NCBI RefSeq assembly: GCF_004916905.1
Contig: NZ_SDLV01000001.1
Span: forward strand, 1-52,121
Direction of reading: 5' to 3'
DNA: 52,121 bases
Source: Chryseobacterium candidae
GTDB taxonomy: Bacteria > Bacteroidota > Bacteroidia > Flavobacteriales > Weeksellaceae
Part shown: in pieces, positions 7,382-15,997 of the stretch
Layout of the letters: every line of letters starts with the position of its first letter
Numbering within the stretch: the first letter of the stretch is position 1
Notes under the pieces: generated by a model
What the model was told of the DNA's origin: nothing
Seen by the model: the letters and a program-made list of their open reading frames with translations, nothing else
Database searches by the model: none
Translations under genes and position numbers: made by a program

Positions 7382-8035
7382 TTATGCTAATTTTTGAGAA
7401 TCTGCAATAAACTGAGCCAATCCGCTGTCTGTTAACGGGTGCTTCAATAAGCTCAAGATCGGAGGAAGTGGTGAAGTGATAACATCTGCTCCAATTTTAG
7501 CACAGTCGATAATGTGCATTGAGTGACGGATAGAAGCCGCTAAGATTTCAGTTTCGAACATGTAGTTATCGAAAATTAGTCTGATTTCCTGGATAAGGTT
7601 CAGACCGTCTGTAGAAATATCATCTAATCTTCCTAAGAACGGAGAAACGTAAGTTGCTCCTGCTTTTGCTGCCAGCAGAGCCTGTCCCGGAGAAAAGATC
7701 AAAGTACAGTTTGTTCTGATTCCTTTATCAGAAAAATATTTTAAAGCTTTGATTCCGTCTTTGATCATCGGAATTTTTACAACAATATTCGGGTGAATAG
7801 CAGCCAATTCGTCTCCTTCCTTAATCATTTCCTCATACGTTGTAGAAAGAACTTCCGCAGAAATATCCCCATCTACAAGTTCGCAGATCGTTTTATAATG
7901 GTTTCTGATTGCTTCAGCTCCCTGAATACCTTCTTTAGCCATTAATGAAGGATTGGTAGTTACCCCGTCTAAAATCCCAAGATCTCTGGCTTCCTTGATT
8001 TGCTCTAAATTAGCTGTGTCAATAAAAAATTTCAT
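7382..8035 (-). CDS. Transaldolase, short TalC/FSA-type
   Basis: A 217-residue class I aldolase barrel of the pentose phosphate pathway. It transfers dihydroxyacetone units between sugar phosphates in the cytosol. Motifs are FFIDTANL at the start, GVTTNPSLM (24-32), the Schiff-base lysine K87 in [14 protein letters not shown] (107-114) and SPFLGRLDD (130-138). Residue F132 occupies the position of Tyr131 in E. coli FSA. A Phe there is associated with transaldolase rather than fructose-6-phosphate aldolase activity. The length fits the short subfamily. It is a single gene with its own terminator and a TAnnTTTG element 24 bases upstream. Confidence 0.93.
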   Translation of the reverse strand: MKFFIDTANLEQIKEARDLGILDGVTTNPSLMAKEGIQGAEAIRNHYKTICELVDGDISAEVLSTTYEEMIKEGDELAAIHPNIVVKIPMIKDGIKALKYFSDKGIRTNCTLIFSPGQALLAAKAGATYVSPFLGRLDDISTDGLNLIQEIRLIFDNYMFETEILAASIRHSMHIIDCAKIGADVITSPLPPILSLLKHPLTDSGLAQFIADSQKLA

Positions 8036-8058
8036 TTTGATAAATAGATTTATTGATA

Positions 8059-8066
8059 CAAAGATA
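8059..8066 (-). promoter_or_regulatory. -7 element of the transaldolase promoter
   Basis: TATCTTTG on the minus strand matches TAnnTTTG and ends 23 bases before the start codon. No good TTTG is seen 19-21 bases upstream. Confidence 0.5.
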
Positions 8067-8234
8067 GGGAATTAATTGAGTTCTGAGGTATGAATTTTGA
8101 GTTACGGAATTCGGAGTTTTAGGGTAAATGGGTTTGGATGCAGGAGAGTTTGAGAGTGGGAGAGTGAGAGATCAGGATGGTTATAGATGATAAAAAATAA
8201 TTTTGTGCTGATCTTAAATCAAAGAGTTATTTTT

Positions 8235-8283
8235 GCTTCTAGCTTCTAGCTTCTAGCTTCTAGCTTCTAGCTTCTAGCTTCCA
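8235..8283 (+). repeat. Heptanucleotide tandem repeat (GCTTCTA)x6 plus GCTTCCA
   Basis: Six perfect GCTTCTA units run from 8235 to 8276, followed by the variant GCTTCCA at 8277-8283. It ends 25 bases before the ATG of the YdeI-like gene, in the position of a promoter or 5' leader. Copy number could vary by slippage. Confidence 0.95.
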
Positions 8284-8308
8284 GCCAGACCAATTTAAAT
8301 TACTACCC

Positions 8309-8797
8309 ATGAAAAATAACCGTTTCACCGCCATATTGGAAATCATCGGAATTAATCCTTTTGTATTTGTTCCGGAAGAAATACTGGACACGATTTTTGA
8401 AAAATCAGGGAGAAATAAAAGTCCCATTGCTGTAAAAGGAATGGTGAATGGAAAAGAATTTAAGCAAAACCTTATGAAATATTTGGGGGAGTGGAGGCTG
8501 TATGTGAATCTGACCATGCTGAAAAATTCTCCAAAAAGAATCGGAGAAATCATCGAAATTGTGTTGGAATACGACGATTCTGATCGAAGTATTCCCATTC
8601 ATCCTCAATTAGAAAAGGCAATCAAAGAAAGTGCTCTGGCAACAGAAAATTTCGAAAATCTGATTCCATCAAGAAGAAATGAGCTGATCCGGTATATCAA
8701 TAATTTAAAAACCGAAGCCAGTATTCAGAGAAATATCGAGAAAATCATCAGACATCTGCATGGTGAAACAGATTTTTTCGGAAAAAAGATTGAATAG
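8309..8797 (+). CDS. DUF1905 / YdeI-OmpD-associated family protein
   Basis: A 162-residue cytoplasmic protein with two recognisable parts. The N-terminal beta-barrel-like DUF1905 region (about 5-90) contains FVFVPEEILD, PIAVKGMVNGKEF and the YLGEWRLYVN segment. A short C-terminal helical YdeI-type region (about 100-155) contains LIPSRRNELIRYI and RNIEKIIRHLHG. Related proteins have been linked loosely to bacteriocin or stress protection, without a known mechanism. The gene is monocistronic and sits directly downstream of a variable-looking heptamer repeat that may affect its expression. Confidence 0.82.
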   Translation: MKNNRFTAILEIIGINPFVFVPEEILDTIFEKSGRNKSPIAVKGMVNGKEFKQNLMKYLGEWRLYVNLTMLKNSPKRIGEIIEIVLEYDDSDRSIPIHPQLEKAIKESALATENFENLIPSRRNELIRYINNLKTEASIQRNIEKIIRHLHGETDFFGKKIE

Positions 8798-8940
8798 GAT
8801 AGCCAAAAATTAAAGGTCAGAGTTTTAAAAACGAAAAGATTAAATTGAATATTGATAATTATTAAGCAAGAGAAGAAAGCAATAAAGATTGGAGTATGTT
8901 CTGGATCTCTGCGTTAAATTTAAGTTAGACATAATAAAAA

Positions 8941-8967
8941 ATGCCGGAAAAAACTTTCCGGCATTTC
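8941..8967. terminator. Terminator of the TPR-protein gene
   Basis: A perfect 10-bp stem ATGCCGGAAA with loop AAAC. It is A-rich on the left, giving a T run on the minus strand, and also T-rich on the right. Confidence 0.85.
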
Positions 8968-8974
8968 ATTTTTA

Positions 8975-9538
8975 CTAAGAATTTAATGCTTTGCTAAGCT
9001 TTAAAGCATCCTGGTTCGTAGGATCATACTGTATGGATTTTGCAATATGTTCTTTTGCTTTATTAGGATCAGTTTGCTGCTCTGTAAAGGCAAGATAGAA
9101 ATAAGCGTATGCCAGATTCTTCTTATTTTGCTCTACTTCTTCAGGCTTTACTGCTGCAATATACTTTTCATAAGCAATTTTTGCATTGGCATCATCTTTT
9201 GCAGACTGATAGGAATAAGCCTGGCTGTAATAAGCCGGAGCCCAGTCCGGTAATAAAACTGATATTTTTTTCCAGGTATCAATAGCGTTTGGCCAGTCTG
9301 AAGCCTCCTGATAAGCATTAGCCAGTTTTGCTAATGATTCTGCATCCTTTGGATTGGCTGCGATCTGTTTTTTAAGATCTTCGATAGTTGGATTGGTGGT
9401 TTGACTCGTTGTCGCCGATGTTTCAGGCTGAGTTGTTTGTGCATTTACAAAACTTACACTTCCTGCTAGTATTAAACCTAAAAATAGACTTCTACTATTA
9501 ATTTTACTCATTTTCATAATCTTATATTTTAAATTCAT
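8975..9538 (-). CDS. Exported tetratricopeptide-repeat protein
   Basis: Up to 187 residues, with a signal peptide (core LFLGLILAGSVSFVNA, cleavage before QTTQ). The first residues MNLKYKI are dispensable: the ATG at 9517 (MKMSKINS) or 9511 gives a more usual export signal. A Thr/Ser/Gln-rich linker is followed by three to four TPR units. Helix pairs start near NPKDAESLAKLANAY, LPDWAPAYYSQAY, NKKNLAYAYFYLA and DPTNQDALKL. Such domains mediate protein contacts in the periplasm; the partner is unknown. It is monocistronic, divergent from pepE. Confidence 0.85.
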   Translation of the reverse strand: MNLKYKIMKMSKINSRSLFLGLILAGSVSFVNAQTTQPETSATTSQTTNPTIEDLKKQIAANPKDAESLAKLANAYQEASDWPNAIDTWKKISVLLPDWAPAYYSQAYSYQSAKDDANAKIAYEKYIAAVKPEEVEQNKKNLAYAYFYLAFTEQQTDPNKAKEHIAKSIQYDPTNQDALKLSKALNS

Positions 9539-9638
9539 AATCTAAAATTCAATAATAATTCCATAAAACCGTAAAATTTAGAGGCTTTAAGTTTTTTTAG
9601 AAAATATTAACGGGAAACAGGATTTTTTTAGTTTAATT

Positions 9639-9669
9639 TTTGATTCGTTCATCTTTGAAACTATCTTTG
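9639..9669 (+). promoter_or_regulatory. pepE promoter
   Basis: TTTG (9639-9642), 19 bases, TATCTTTG (9662-9669): a full match to the Bacteroidota consensus. The predicted leader is about 34 bases. Confidence 0.75.
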
Positions 9670-9707
9670 TGATTTATTTTTATTATTAATACCGATAATT
9701 TCATCAT

Positions 9708-10400
9708 ATGAACATTATATTAGCTTCAACCTCCACACTTTTTGGCGGAGAATATCTGGAATATTTAAGAGAAGAATTAATCCAACTCTATAAAGGAATC
9801 GACGAAATTGTGTTTATCCCTTTCGCTAGACCAGGTGGAATTTCTCATGATGATTATACGGCAAAAGCACGTTCTTTCTTTGAAACCATTCATATAAAAG
9901 TGAAAGGACTTCATGAATTTGAAGATAAAAAGGAAGCCATTCATCAGGCAAAAGGTTTCTTTACCGGAGGCGGAAACACTTTTTTATTGGTTAAAACATT
10001 ACACGAAGAAGGGCTGATGTCTGTCCTGAAAGAAAATGTATCTGGAGGAAAAGCTTATCTCGGATGCAGCGCAGGAAGCAATATCGGAGGCCAGAATATG
10101 AAGACAACGAACGATATGCCCATTGTATATCCGCCAAGTTTCGACTGTATGGGATTAGTTCCTTTCAATATCAACCCGCACTATCTTGACCCTAATCCGG
10201 ATTTGAAGCATAACGGGGAAACCAGAGAAACCCGTATCCAGGAATTCCTTACCCAGAATGATATCAAAGTAGTTGGCCTTAGAGAAGGAAACTGGATCAG
10301 AAGAACCGGAGATTCAATAACAGTTGAAGGAAGTGAACTGACCAGGATTTTTGAAAAAGGGAAAGAGCCTTATGAAATAGAAGCAGGAAGCACGCTTTAA
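9708..10400 (+). CDS. pepE: Peptidase E (alpha-aspartyl dipeptidase), family S51
   Basis: A 230-residue cytoplasmic serine peptidase that cleaves Asp-X dipeptides and allows their reuse. The catalytic triad is visible: S121 in GCSAGSN, H158 in NINPHYLDPNP and D136 in TTNDMPI. These correspond to Ser120, His157 and Asp135 of the Salmonella enzyme. The FTGGGNTF loop (85-92) is also intact and the length is normal. Its stop codon overlaps the start of the next gene by one base (TAATG), so the two are translationally coupled. A consensus promoter lies upstream. Confidence 0.95.
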   Translation: MNIILASTSTLFGGEYLEYLREELIQLYKGIDEIVFIPFARPGGISHDDYTAKARSFFETIHIKVKGLHEFEDKKEAIHQAKGFFTGGGNTFLLVKTLHEEGLMSVLKENVSGGKAYLGCSAGSNIGGQNMKTTNDMPIVYPPSFDCMGLVPFNINPHYLDPNPDLKHNGETRETRIQEFLTQNDIKVVGLREGNWIRRTGDSITVEGSELTRIFEKGKEPYEIEAGSTL

Positions 10401-11251
10401 TGAACAAAGAAGAAATCAATTTTTTCATAGAACGTAATCTCACTAATTTTTCAGTGAACAGCACCGGATGGAATGATCTGATTCGGAAATTACTGTTTGA
10501 ATTTGCCGTTGCAGGATGGAATATGAATCATCGTGTCTTTGGAAAAGAAAAGTTGGGGGAATTGAGATGCTACACCTATTCCGAAGATGAAACTCTCAAT
10601 GCCAAACTTAAAAAAATCAAAGATAAATATTCAGAGCTTTCTGTCAAGACCTGTGAGATTTGTGGAGAAGAAGGTAAAATGAGAACAATCGGCTCATGGC
10701 AGACCACATTATGCCTTAATCATTTCCTGGAACAGCAGCCCGTTATTGAAATTGATAACAAACAGAATATCACGAGAAACAATAAGACCGTTCTGAATAT
10801 TAAAAATATTACCAGCGCTGAGGTTGAATATGACCTTCAGAGATTAGAGCTGTATAACAGGCAGGAAGAAGTATTTTATTTTTCTTGGCAGGACCCCAAT
10901 TATTATCTGCTTTTAAAAACAATTCCTATTTCACTTTTTCCGAAAGAAAATCAGCATGAGATATTAGCATTGTTTCAAAACGTACAGGATTGTGAAATAT
11001 GTGGTCATAAAGCTGTATATCAAAGAAGCTGTCTGCGCTGTCATCATGAACCCTGGAATGATTCCGGGTATTTTATTGAAGATTACGGAGAAAAATCAAA
11101 CTATATAAAAGAATGTCAGATGGATATTTTTATAGATGAAGATGATTATGAGAAATATTTTAAACATGACCGCTCATTTGAAAAATCTCCTCACCATCAG
11201 GTTCTTTTCAATTCCGATGATCTCAGGGAGTATGAAAAGCTTTTATTTTAA
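10400..11251 (+). CDS. Unknown protein with two zinc-binding-like cysteine clusters
   Basis: A 283-residue protein of no family I recognise. It has two candidate zinc sites: C85-x2-C88 with C105-x2-H108 (TCEICGEEG then LCLNHF), and C198-x2-C201 with C211-x2-C214 (DCEICGHK then CLRCHHEPW). The rest is acidic and soluble, ending in an Asp/Glu-rich segment; there is no signal peptide or membrane segment. Translation is coupled to pepE through a TAATG overlap, so the two products are made together. A direct link to dipeptide breakdown is not evident. It could be a small metal-binding adaptor. Confidence 0.75.
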   Translation: MNKEEINFFIERNLTNFSVNSTGWNDLIRKLLFEFAVAGWNMNHRVFGKEKLGELRCYTYSEDETLNAKLKKIKDKYSELSVKTCEICGEEGKMRTIGSWQTTLCLNHFLEQQPVIEIDNKQNITRNNKTVLNIKNITSAEVEYDLQRLELYNRQEEVFYFSWQDPNYYLLLKTIPISLFPKENQHEILALFQNVQDCEICGHKAVYQRSCLRCHHEPWNDSGYFIEDYGEKSNYIKECQMDIFIDEDDYEKYFKHDRSFEKSPHHQVLFNSDDLREYEKLLF

Positions 11252-11252
11252 C

Positions 11253-11260
11253 TATATTTG
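11253..11260 (+). promoter_or_regulatory. -7 element upstream of dacB
   Basis: TATATTTG matches TAnnTTTG directly after the stop codon of the preceding gene. No TTTG at the expected -33 distance. The leader to the chosen dacB start would be about 85 bases. Confidence 0.45.
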
Positions 11261-11349
11261 ATTTAGAATTTAAATCAATGAAAAGAGGATCAGATACTAC
11301 CAGGAATGTGTATTTGAAACTTCATCATTTTGACTCAAACAACAATGCA

Positions 11350-12723
11350 ATGAAAAAGACACTTGCTGTTCTCATGCTTTCTGTACAGATGGTAGCTGCG
11401 CAGAATATGGCCCAAAAATTAGATAAAGTAACAAAGGATCTGATGGATTCTTCGGGAGCAGCATCTTCCAGTTTATCTTTTTATGTTTCCGATGAAAATG
11501 GCAATTTTGTATATGAATATCAAGGAAATAAAGGGCTTTCCACTGCTTCTACACAGAAGATTTTCACGGCAGGCGCAGCATTGGAAACATTAGGAAAAAA
11601 CTATACTTTTACAACCACTTCAAGCTATTCCGGAAATATCTCCGGAGGAACGCTGAACGGAAATCTTTTCATCAGCTCCAACGGCGATCCTACATTAGGA
11701 AGCTGGAGATATGATGCCTACAAACCTGAAAATTTTAAAAAGAAGCTGATTGAGGCAATTAAAAACTCAGGGATAAAGAAAATATCAGGAGATCTTGTTA
11801 TTGATGATTCATATTTTGATCACCAGACCATTCCGGGAGGCTGGCCGTGGGATGATCTTGGAAATTATTATGGTGCAGGTGTATGGGGAATCAACTGGAA
11901 AGAAAACCAGTTTGATATCAATATAAACGGAACAGATTTTAAAAGCTTTTCTTATCCGCTGGAAGGTGTGAAGTGGCTCAATGACCTGAAAACAGGAGGA
12001 AGCTCAGATCAAAGCCTGATTTTTACAGCTCCTCATTCTGATGTAGCCCTGATTAACGGTATGCTTCCTTCAGGAAAGACAGTGACGGTTTCCGGTTCTA
12101 CGCCCAATCCGCCACTACAGCTGGCAGCAGAAGTAAAGCAATGGCTGAAAGAATCAGGGATTGAACTTTCAGGAAAAGCAGTAACGAATTCTCAACTTGA
12201 AATAGAAGGAAAACAGGCTTTAGCAGCTCCGAAAAAAAATATTCTTCTTACTTACCAATCTCCGACGCTGGATAAAATTGTTTTCTGGTTTCTAAGAAAA
12301 AGTATCAATCTGTATGGAGAAACATTGATTAAAACTTTAGGAAAGGAAAAGAAAGGAAATTCAAGCTTTAAAAACGGGGTTGCTTATCTGAAAGAATTCT
12401 GGAAATCAAAAGGAATCAATCCCAATATGATCAATTTTGCAGATGGAAGCGGACTTTCTCCACAAAATTATGTGGCTGCAAAAGCAGAAGTACAGGCGCT
12501 TTTATATGCAAAAAAACAATCCTGGTTTGAAGCGTATTATGACGGATTTCCGGTTCAGGATAATGGGATGAAGATGAAAAGCGGAACGATGAGAGATACC
12601 AAATCTTTTGCAGGATATCACACCGCGAAAGATGGAAAAAAATATGTATTTTCAATTATCATCAACAACTATCAGGGAAGTGGAAATACTGAGCTGCAGA
12701 AAATCCTGAATGTTTTAAAATAA
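11350..12723 (+). CDS. dacB: D-alanyl-D-alanine carboxypeptidase/endopeptidase, PBP4 type (S13)
   Basis: From the ATG at 11350 the protein has 457 residues and begins with a proper signal peptide (MKKTLAVLMLSVQMVAAQ). An ATG 72 bases upstream would put 24 polar residues in front of it. The three penicillin-binding motifs are present: S67-T-Q-K70, S318-I-N320 (RKSINLYGE) and K410-S-G-T413. The conserved DGSGLSPQN (365-373) is also there. It acts in the periplasm, trimming D-Ala and cutting peptide crosslinks in peptidoglycan. The histidine-kinase gene begins 7 bases after the stop, so the two are probably cotranscribed. Confidence 0.93.
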   Translation: MKKTLAVLMLSVQMVAAQNMAQKLDKVTKDLMDSSGAASSSLSFYVSDENGNFVYEYQGNKGLSTASTQKIFTAGAALETLGKNYTFTTTSSYSGNISGGTLNGNLFISSNGDPTLGSWRYDAYKPENFKKKLIEAIKNSGIKKISGDLVIDDSYFDHQTIPGGWPWDDLGNYYGAGVWGINWKENQFDININGTDFKSFSYPLEGVKWLNDLKTGGSSDQSLIFTAPHSDVALINGMLPSGKTVTVSGSTPNPPLQLAAEVKQWLKESGIELSGKAVTNSQLEIEGKQALAAPKKNILLTYQSPTLDKIVFWFLRKSINLYGETLIKTLGKEKKGNSSFKNGVAYLKEFWKSKGINPNMINFADGSGLSPQNYVAAKAEVQALLYAKKQSWFEAYYDGFPVQDNGMKMKSGTMRDTKSFAGYHTAKDGKKYVFSIIINNYQGSGNTELQKILNVLK

Positions 12724-12730
12724 AAAACCT

Positions 12731-13906
12731 TTGAGAAAATCCATACTCACCAGACTGAATAACTGGATCATTTTTGTTGTCATGACTACTTTGGTTATTG
12801 CCATTGTAGTAGCTTCAACATCGCTTATTAATTTTCTCAGAAAAGAGGAGATTAAAAGGATCAGTCTTCTTTCCAAAGCTATAAGGATACAGCAGGAAGT
12901 GAAAACTCCGGATACAGATGTTCTGGATTTGCTGCCGGATATTCTGAATATCAACAATACCATTCCCTTCATTGTAACGGATAAATATAAAAACCCGATT
13001 CTTGACCTCGGATACTACAGAAATATTCCTGAAAGCACAATTAAGAATCCTGAAAAACTGCAGAGTCTGATCCGGAATATGGAGAAAAATTATGATCCTA
13101 TTGAGATCAAAGTGCCGGATGGAAATAATCAGTTTGTGTATTACGATAACTCCCGTCTGCTTAATAATCTTCGGTATTCTCCCTATATTTTAGGTTTGTT
13201 TATTCTATTGTATTTCGGTTTTTCTTTCTGGTTTTTCAGAACCATTAAAAAGACGGATGAAGGCTATCTTTGGGCTGGATTGGCTAAAGAAACAGCCCAT
13301 CAGATCGGAACTCCTTTATCTTCTATGATTGGATGGATGGAAATTATGAAGCTTGATAATCCTGAATCAGAAGGAGTACATGAGATAGAAAAAGATATTG
13401 AAAGGCTTAGAACTATTTCTGAAAGATTTTCAAAAATAGGTTCTGTTCCAGAGCTGAACGATAGAAATTTCAATGAAACCATACAGGAGAATTATGATTA
13501 TTTAAAAACAAGAATCTCCAGAAAAATCAATTTTACCCTCAATCTACCTACATATACCGTTCTGGTTCCCCACAATAAAATCCTGATGAGCTGGGTGATC
13601 GAAAATCTGGTGAAAAATGCTGTGGATGCCATGAAAGGAGAAGGAGCTATCACCATGTCTGTCTTTGAAAGGAATAAAAATATTCTCATCGAAGTAAGGG
13701 ACAACGGAAGCGGAATGACCAAACAGCAGGCAAGAAATGCTTTTAATCCAGGGTATTCTACCAAAAAAAGGGGCTGGGGATTAGGTCTGTCACTGGCAAG
13801 AAGAGTTATTCATGAATACCATAATGGAGATATCAAGATTTCTCAGACTGAAGTAGGAAAGGGAAGTACCTTTAGGATAACGATCAGAAAAGAGGAAATT
13901 CTTTAA
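12731..13906 (+). CDS. Orphan sensor histidine kinase (TTG start)
   Basis: A 391-residue membrane kinase. Transmembrane segments at about 11-34 and 150-170 enclose a roughly 110-residue periplasmic sensor. The catalytic core has the H-box KETAHQIGTPLSSM with phosphoacceptor H190, an N-box ENLVKNAVDAM around N296, G1 DNGSGM at 324-329 and G2 GWGLGLS at 348-354. I keep the TTG at 12731 because the next ATG, at 12782, would cut into the first membrane segment. It lies 7 bases after dacB and no response regulator is adjacent, so its partner must be elsewhere. Cotranscription with a PBP suggests cell-envelope sensing (inference). Confidence 0.88.
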   Translation: MRKSILTRLNNWIIFVVMTTLVIAIVVASTSLINFLRKEEIKRISLLSKAIRIQQEVKTPDTDVLDLLPDILNINNTIPFIVTDKYKNPILDLGYYRNIPESTIKNPEKLQSLIRNMEKNYDPIEIKVPDGNNQFVYYDNSRLLNNLRYSPYILGLFILLYFGFSFWFFRTIKKTDEGYLWAGLAKETAHQIGTPLSSMIGWMEIMKLDNPESEGVHEIEKDIERLRTISERFSKIGSVPELNDRNFNETIQENYDYLKTRISRKINFTLNLPTYTVLVPHNKILMSWVIENLVKNAVDAMKGEGAITMSVFERNKNILIEVRDNGSGMTKQQARNAFNPGYSTKKRGWGLGLSLARRVIHEYHNGDIKISQTEVGKGSTFRITIRKEEIL

Positions 13907-13932
13907 CAATCAATTAATTTTTTATAAATAAG

Positions 13933-13965
13933 AAACCTAACAGGTTTTTAAAACCTGTTAGGTTT
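13933..13965. repeat. Long near-perfect palindrome, AAACCTAACAGG type
   Basis: Arms AAACCTAACAGGTTT and AAACCTGTTAGGTTT pair over about 15-16 bp with almost no loop. Palindromes of this kind are, as far as I recall, dispersed in flavobacterial genomes. It may also stop transcription of the kinase gene. Confidence 0.7.
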
Positions 13966-14017
13966 GAATGTTAAGGCAAGATTTGAATATTAGAATATAA
14001 AGATCACTTGAGAAAAT

Positions 14018-14045
14018 AAAAGCGGGGAAAAATTTCCCCGCTTTT
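14018..14045. terminator. Terminator of the M61 peptidase gene
   Basis: A 13-bp GC-rich stem (AAAAGCGGGGAAA and its complement) with a 2-base loop. The A run on its left becomes a T tract for minus-strand transcripts. Confidence 0.88.
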
Positions 14046-14049
14046 CTCT

Positions 14050-15906
14050 TTATTTTTTACCAGTAAGCCACTGTGTCTGTAGTTTCAGTTCTTCCGGAGT
14101 TGGATTTGTCTTGTATGAAGGTATTTCCATAGTCATTTTATCCAGAATTGCTTTTCCTTTCAATGTCATTTTCTCTTTTTTACCGGCGTTGTCTCTTAGA
14201 ATGGTTACCGTAACTTCCTGTCCGTCCTTGATTGTTCTGGTATATCCGATAAAATCCTGTACCTTTTTGATATCTACTGTTCTTCCATCTAAAGCAAGTA
14301 CCTGATCTGTGATTTTAAATCCGATACTTTTTGCAAATGGAGACAATGCAGAATGTTCATCAAAAGCAAAGGCATTGGTCTTTTCATCAAAACCTGTCTG
14401 GTTCGGATCTTTGATAAACCAGAACAGAGGCTGGCTTTCCTGCTTTTTAATATCCACACCTACCATGTTCAGGTATTGTGCATAAGGTGTAGGCTGGTTT
14501 CCTGCAATATATTTGTTGTAGAATTCTTTTACCTGAGGATATCCGGTTACCGTTACCAGTTCGTCAATCAGTTTATCATCTTTGAAAGGTTTGTTTTCAC
14601 CAAATCTCTGAGACAGCTTTCTGATCATATCACGATATCCCATTTCTCCGTTAGACAATTTTCTGAGCTCAATATCAAGACACATCGCAAGAAGAGCTCC
14701 TTTCTCATATACATTTCTGTACTGGTCTTTATAAGGCTCTACCAATACATTTTTACTCATTACCGTAAATGGCATCGTATCATCATAGCTCTTGGAGTTG
14801 GCGATCTTCTCACCCATTCTTTCAAGGAACTGATCTTTATTGATCAAACCTTCCTGAATCTGGAATAAGTTGGCAAAATATTCTGTTCCCCCTTCGTACA
14901 TCCATAAGTGCTGAGACATTTTCGGATCTGCATAATCGAAATAGTGAATTTCTTCTGAGTGGGTCTTCAGAGGGTTTACTGTATGGAAAAATTCGTGGGA
15001 AACCACATCTGTAATCGTATTGTCAATAGCATCTTTCGGCATTGCTTCAGGCAGCACCACACTTGTAGATTCGTGGTGTTCCAGTGCTCCGAAACCTTTT
15101 ACTTTAGGCCCGTCACCACCGGAAAGATAAAGCATGATGGCGTACTTCTTATTGGTGTTCATATCCCCAAGAAATTTCTTTTGGGCAACCACCATTTTTT
15201 CAAGATTGTCTTTAAAATCTGCTGCTTTATATTTTCCTGTCGGAGAATATACACCCAGTACAAGATCCATTCCTCCTGCGTTGAAGGTAATATAATCCGG
15301 CTTTGTATACATTAACGGAGAATCTGTTACCTTCGCATAGTTGGCAAGAGTATAGGTATCTGTAGATTCGGATTTATCCTGATCTACCAGTGCTGTAGTT
15401 CCGTAGAAATCAGTTGGTTTCTGAACGACAAGCTGATAAGGAACATCCTGCATGTTCTCAATATATCCGATAAATCCGTGGGTATTGATCATATATACCT
15501 TTCCTTCTTCAATATCAGTTCCTGAAGGAGAAAATACGGCTTTATGCTTTGATGTATCCAATTCATCATCGAAACTGTCGTTCACAAGATAGGAGATTTT
15601 AGAAAGTGACTGGGCATTTTTCAATGAATAGGTGTTATCATTTACTTTAGTATAAGTAAGTTCTTTTCCTTTATTATCGTAAAATTTGATTCCTTCTATG
15701 AATCTTCCATAGTCGTCTACAGAATACGTACCCGGAACTGTTTTTGGAAAATGGAATTTAATATCTCCGGATTTCATTTTCGGAAATTCCATGGTAACGG
15801 CTACTTTATCATCTTTTACATTGACAAGGTCAATAGTGGTTTTTATAGACTGAGCATTTGCTAAAAAAGCAGCAAAAATACCAAGGCTAAGTACTGTTTT
15901 TCTCAT
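14050..15906 (-). CDS. M61 family metallopeptidase with C-terminal PDZ domain
   Basis: A 618-residue exported zinc peptidase, related to glycyl aminopeptidase. Residues 1-18 are a signal peptide (cleavage near ANA-Q). An N-terminal beta domain (about 20-200) precedes the catalytic domain, with zinc ligands H304 and H308 in HEFFH and E338 in WMYEGGTEYFA. A PDZ-like domain occupies about 500-590 (FAKSIGFKITDQVLALDGR). It probably trims peptides in the periplasm or at the cell surface. There is no T9SS sorting domain. It is the first of three consecutive metalloprotease genes on this strand, each with its own terminator, so not one operon. Confidence 0.92.
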   Translation of the reverse strand: MRKTVLSLGIFAAFLANAQSIKTTIDLVNVKDDKVAVTMEFPKMKSGDIKFHFPKTVPGTYSVDDYGRFIEGIKFYDNKGKELTYTKVNDNTYSLKNAQSLSKISYLVNDSFDDELDTSKHKAVFSPSGTDIEEGKVYMINTHGFIGYIENMQDVPYQLVVQKPTDFYGTTALVDQDKSESTDTYTLANYAKVTDSPLMYTKPDYITFNAGGMDLVLGVYSPTGKYKAADFKDNLEKMVVAQKKFLGDMNTNKKYAIMLYLSGGDGPKVKGFGALEHHESTSVVLPEAMPKDAIDNTITDVVSHEFFHTVNPLKTHSEEIHYFDYADPKMSQHLWMYEGGTEYFANLFQIQEGLINKDQFLERMGEKIANSKSYDDTMPFTVMSKNVLVEPYKDQYRNVYEKGALLAMCLDIELRKLSNGEMGYRDMIRKLSQRFGENKPFKDDKLIDELVTVTGYPQVKEFYNKYIAGNQPTPYAQYLNMVGVDIKKQESQPLFWFIKDPNQTGFDEKTNAFAFDEHSALSPFAKSIGFKITDQVLALDGRTVDIKKVQDFIGYTRTIKDGQEVTVTILRDNAGKKEKMTLKGKAILDKMTMEIPSYKTNPTPEELKLQTQWLTGKK

Positions 15907-15997
15907 TAGGTGTAAATTAATAGTTAAATAGTTGCTTTTTTTCTGAATTTGTTACGAAGAAAGTATTAAACTTTTCTTAAAATTTTAAAGGTAAAAA

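Noticed and set aside
8235..8283. CRISPR or iteron origin
   Set aside because: Units are 7 bases in direct tandem with no spacers; no replication initiator gene nearby.
11278..11349. Upstream start for dacB
   Set aside because: It would place 24 polar residues ahead of a normal signal peptide, which would block export.
14353..14868. A 171-codon plus-strand reading frame inside the M61 gene
   Set aside because: Antisense to a well-supported peptidase with intact zinc motif; aromatic-rich shadow composition and no start context.
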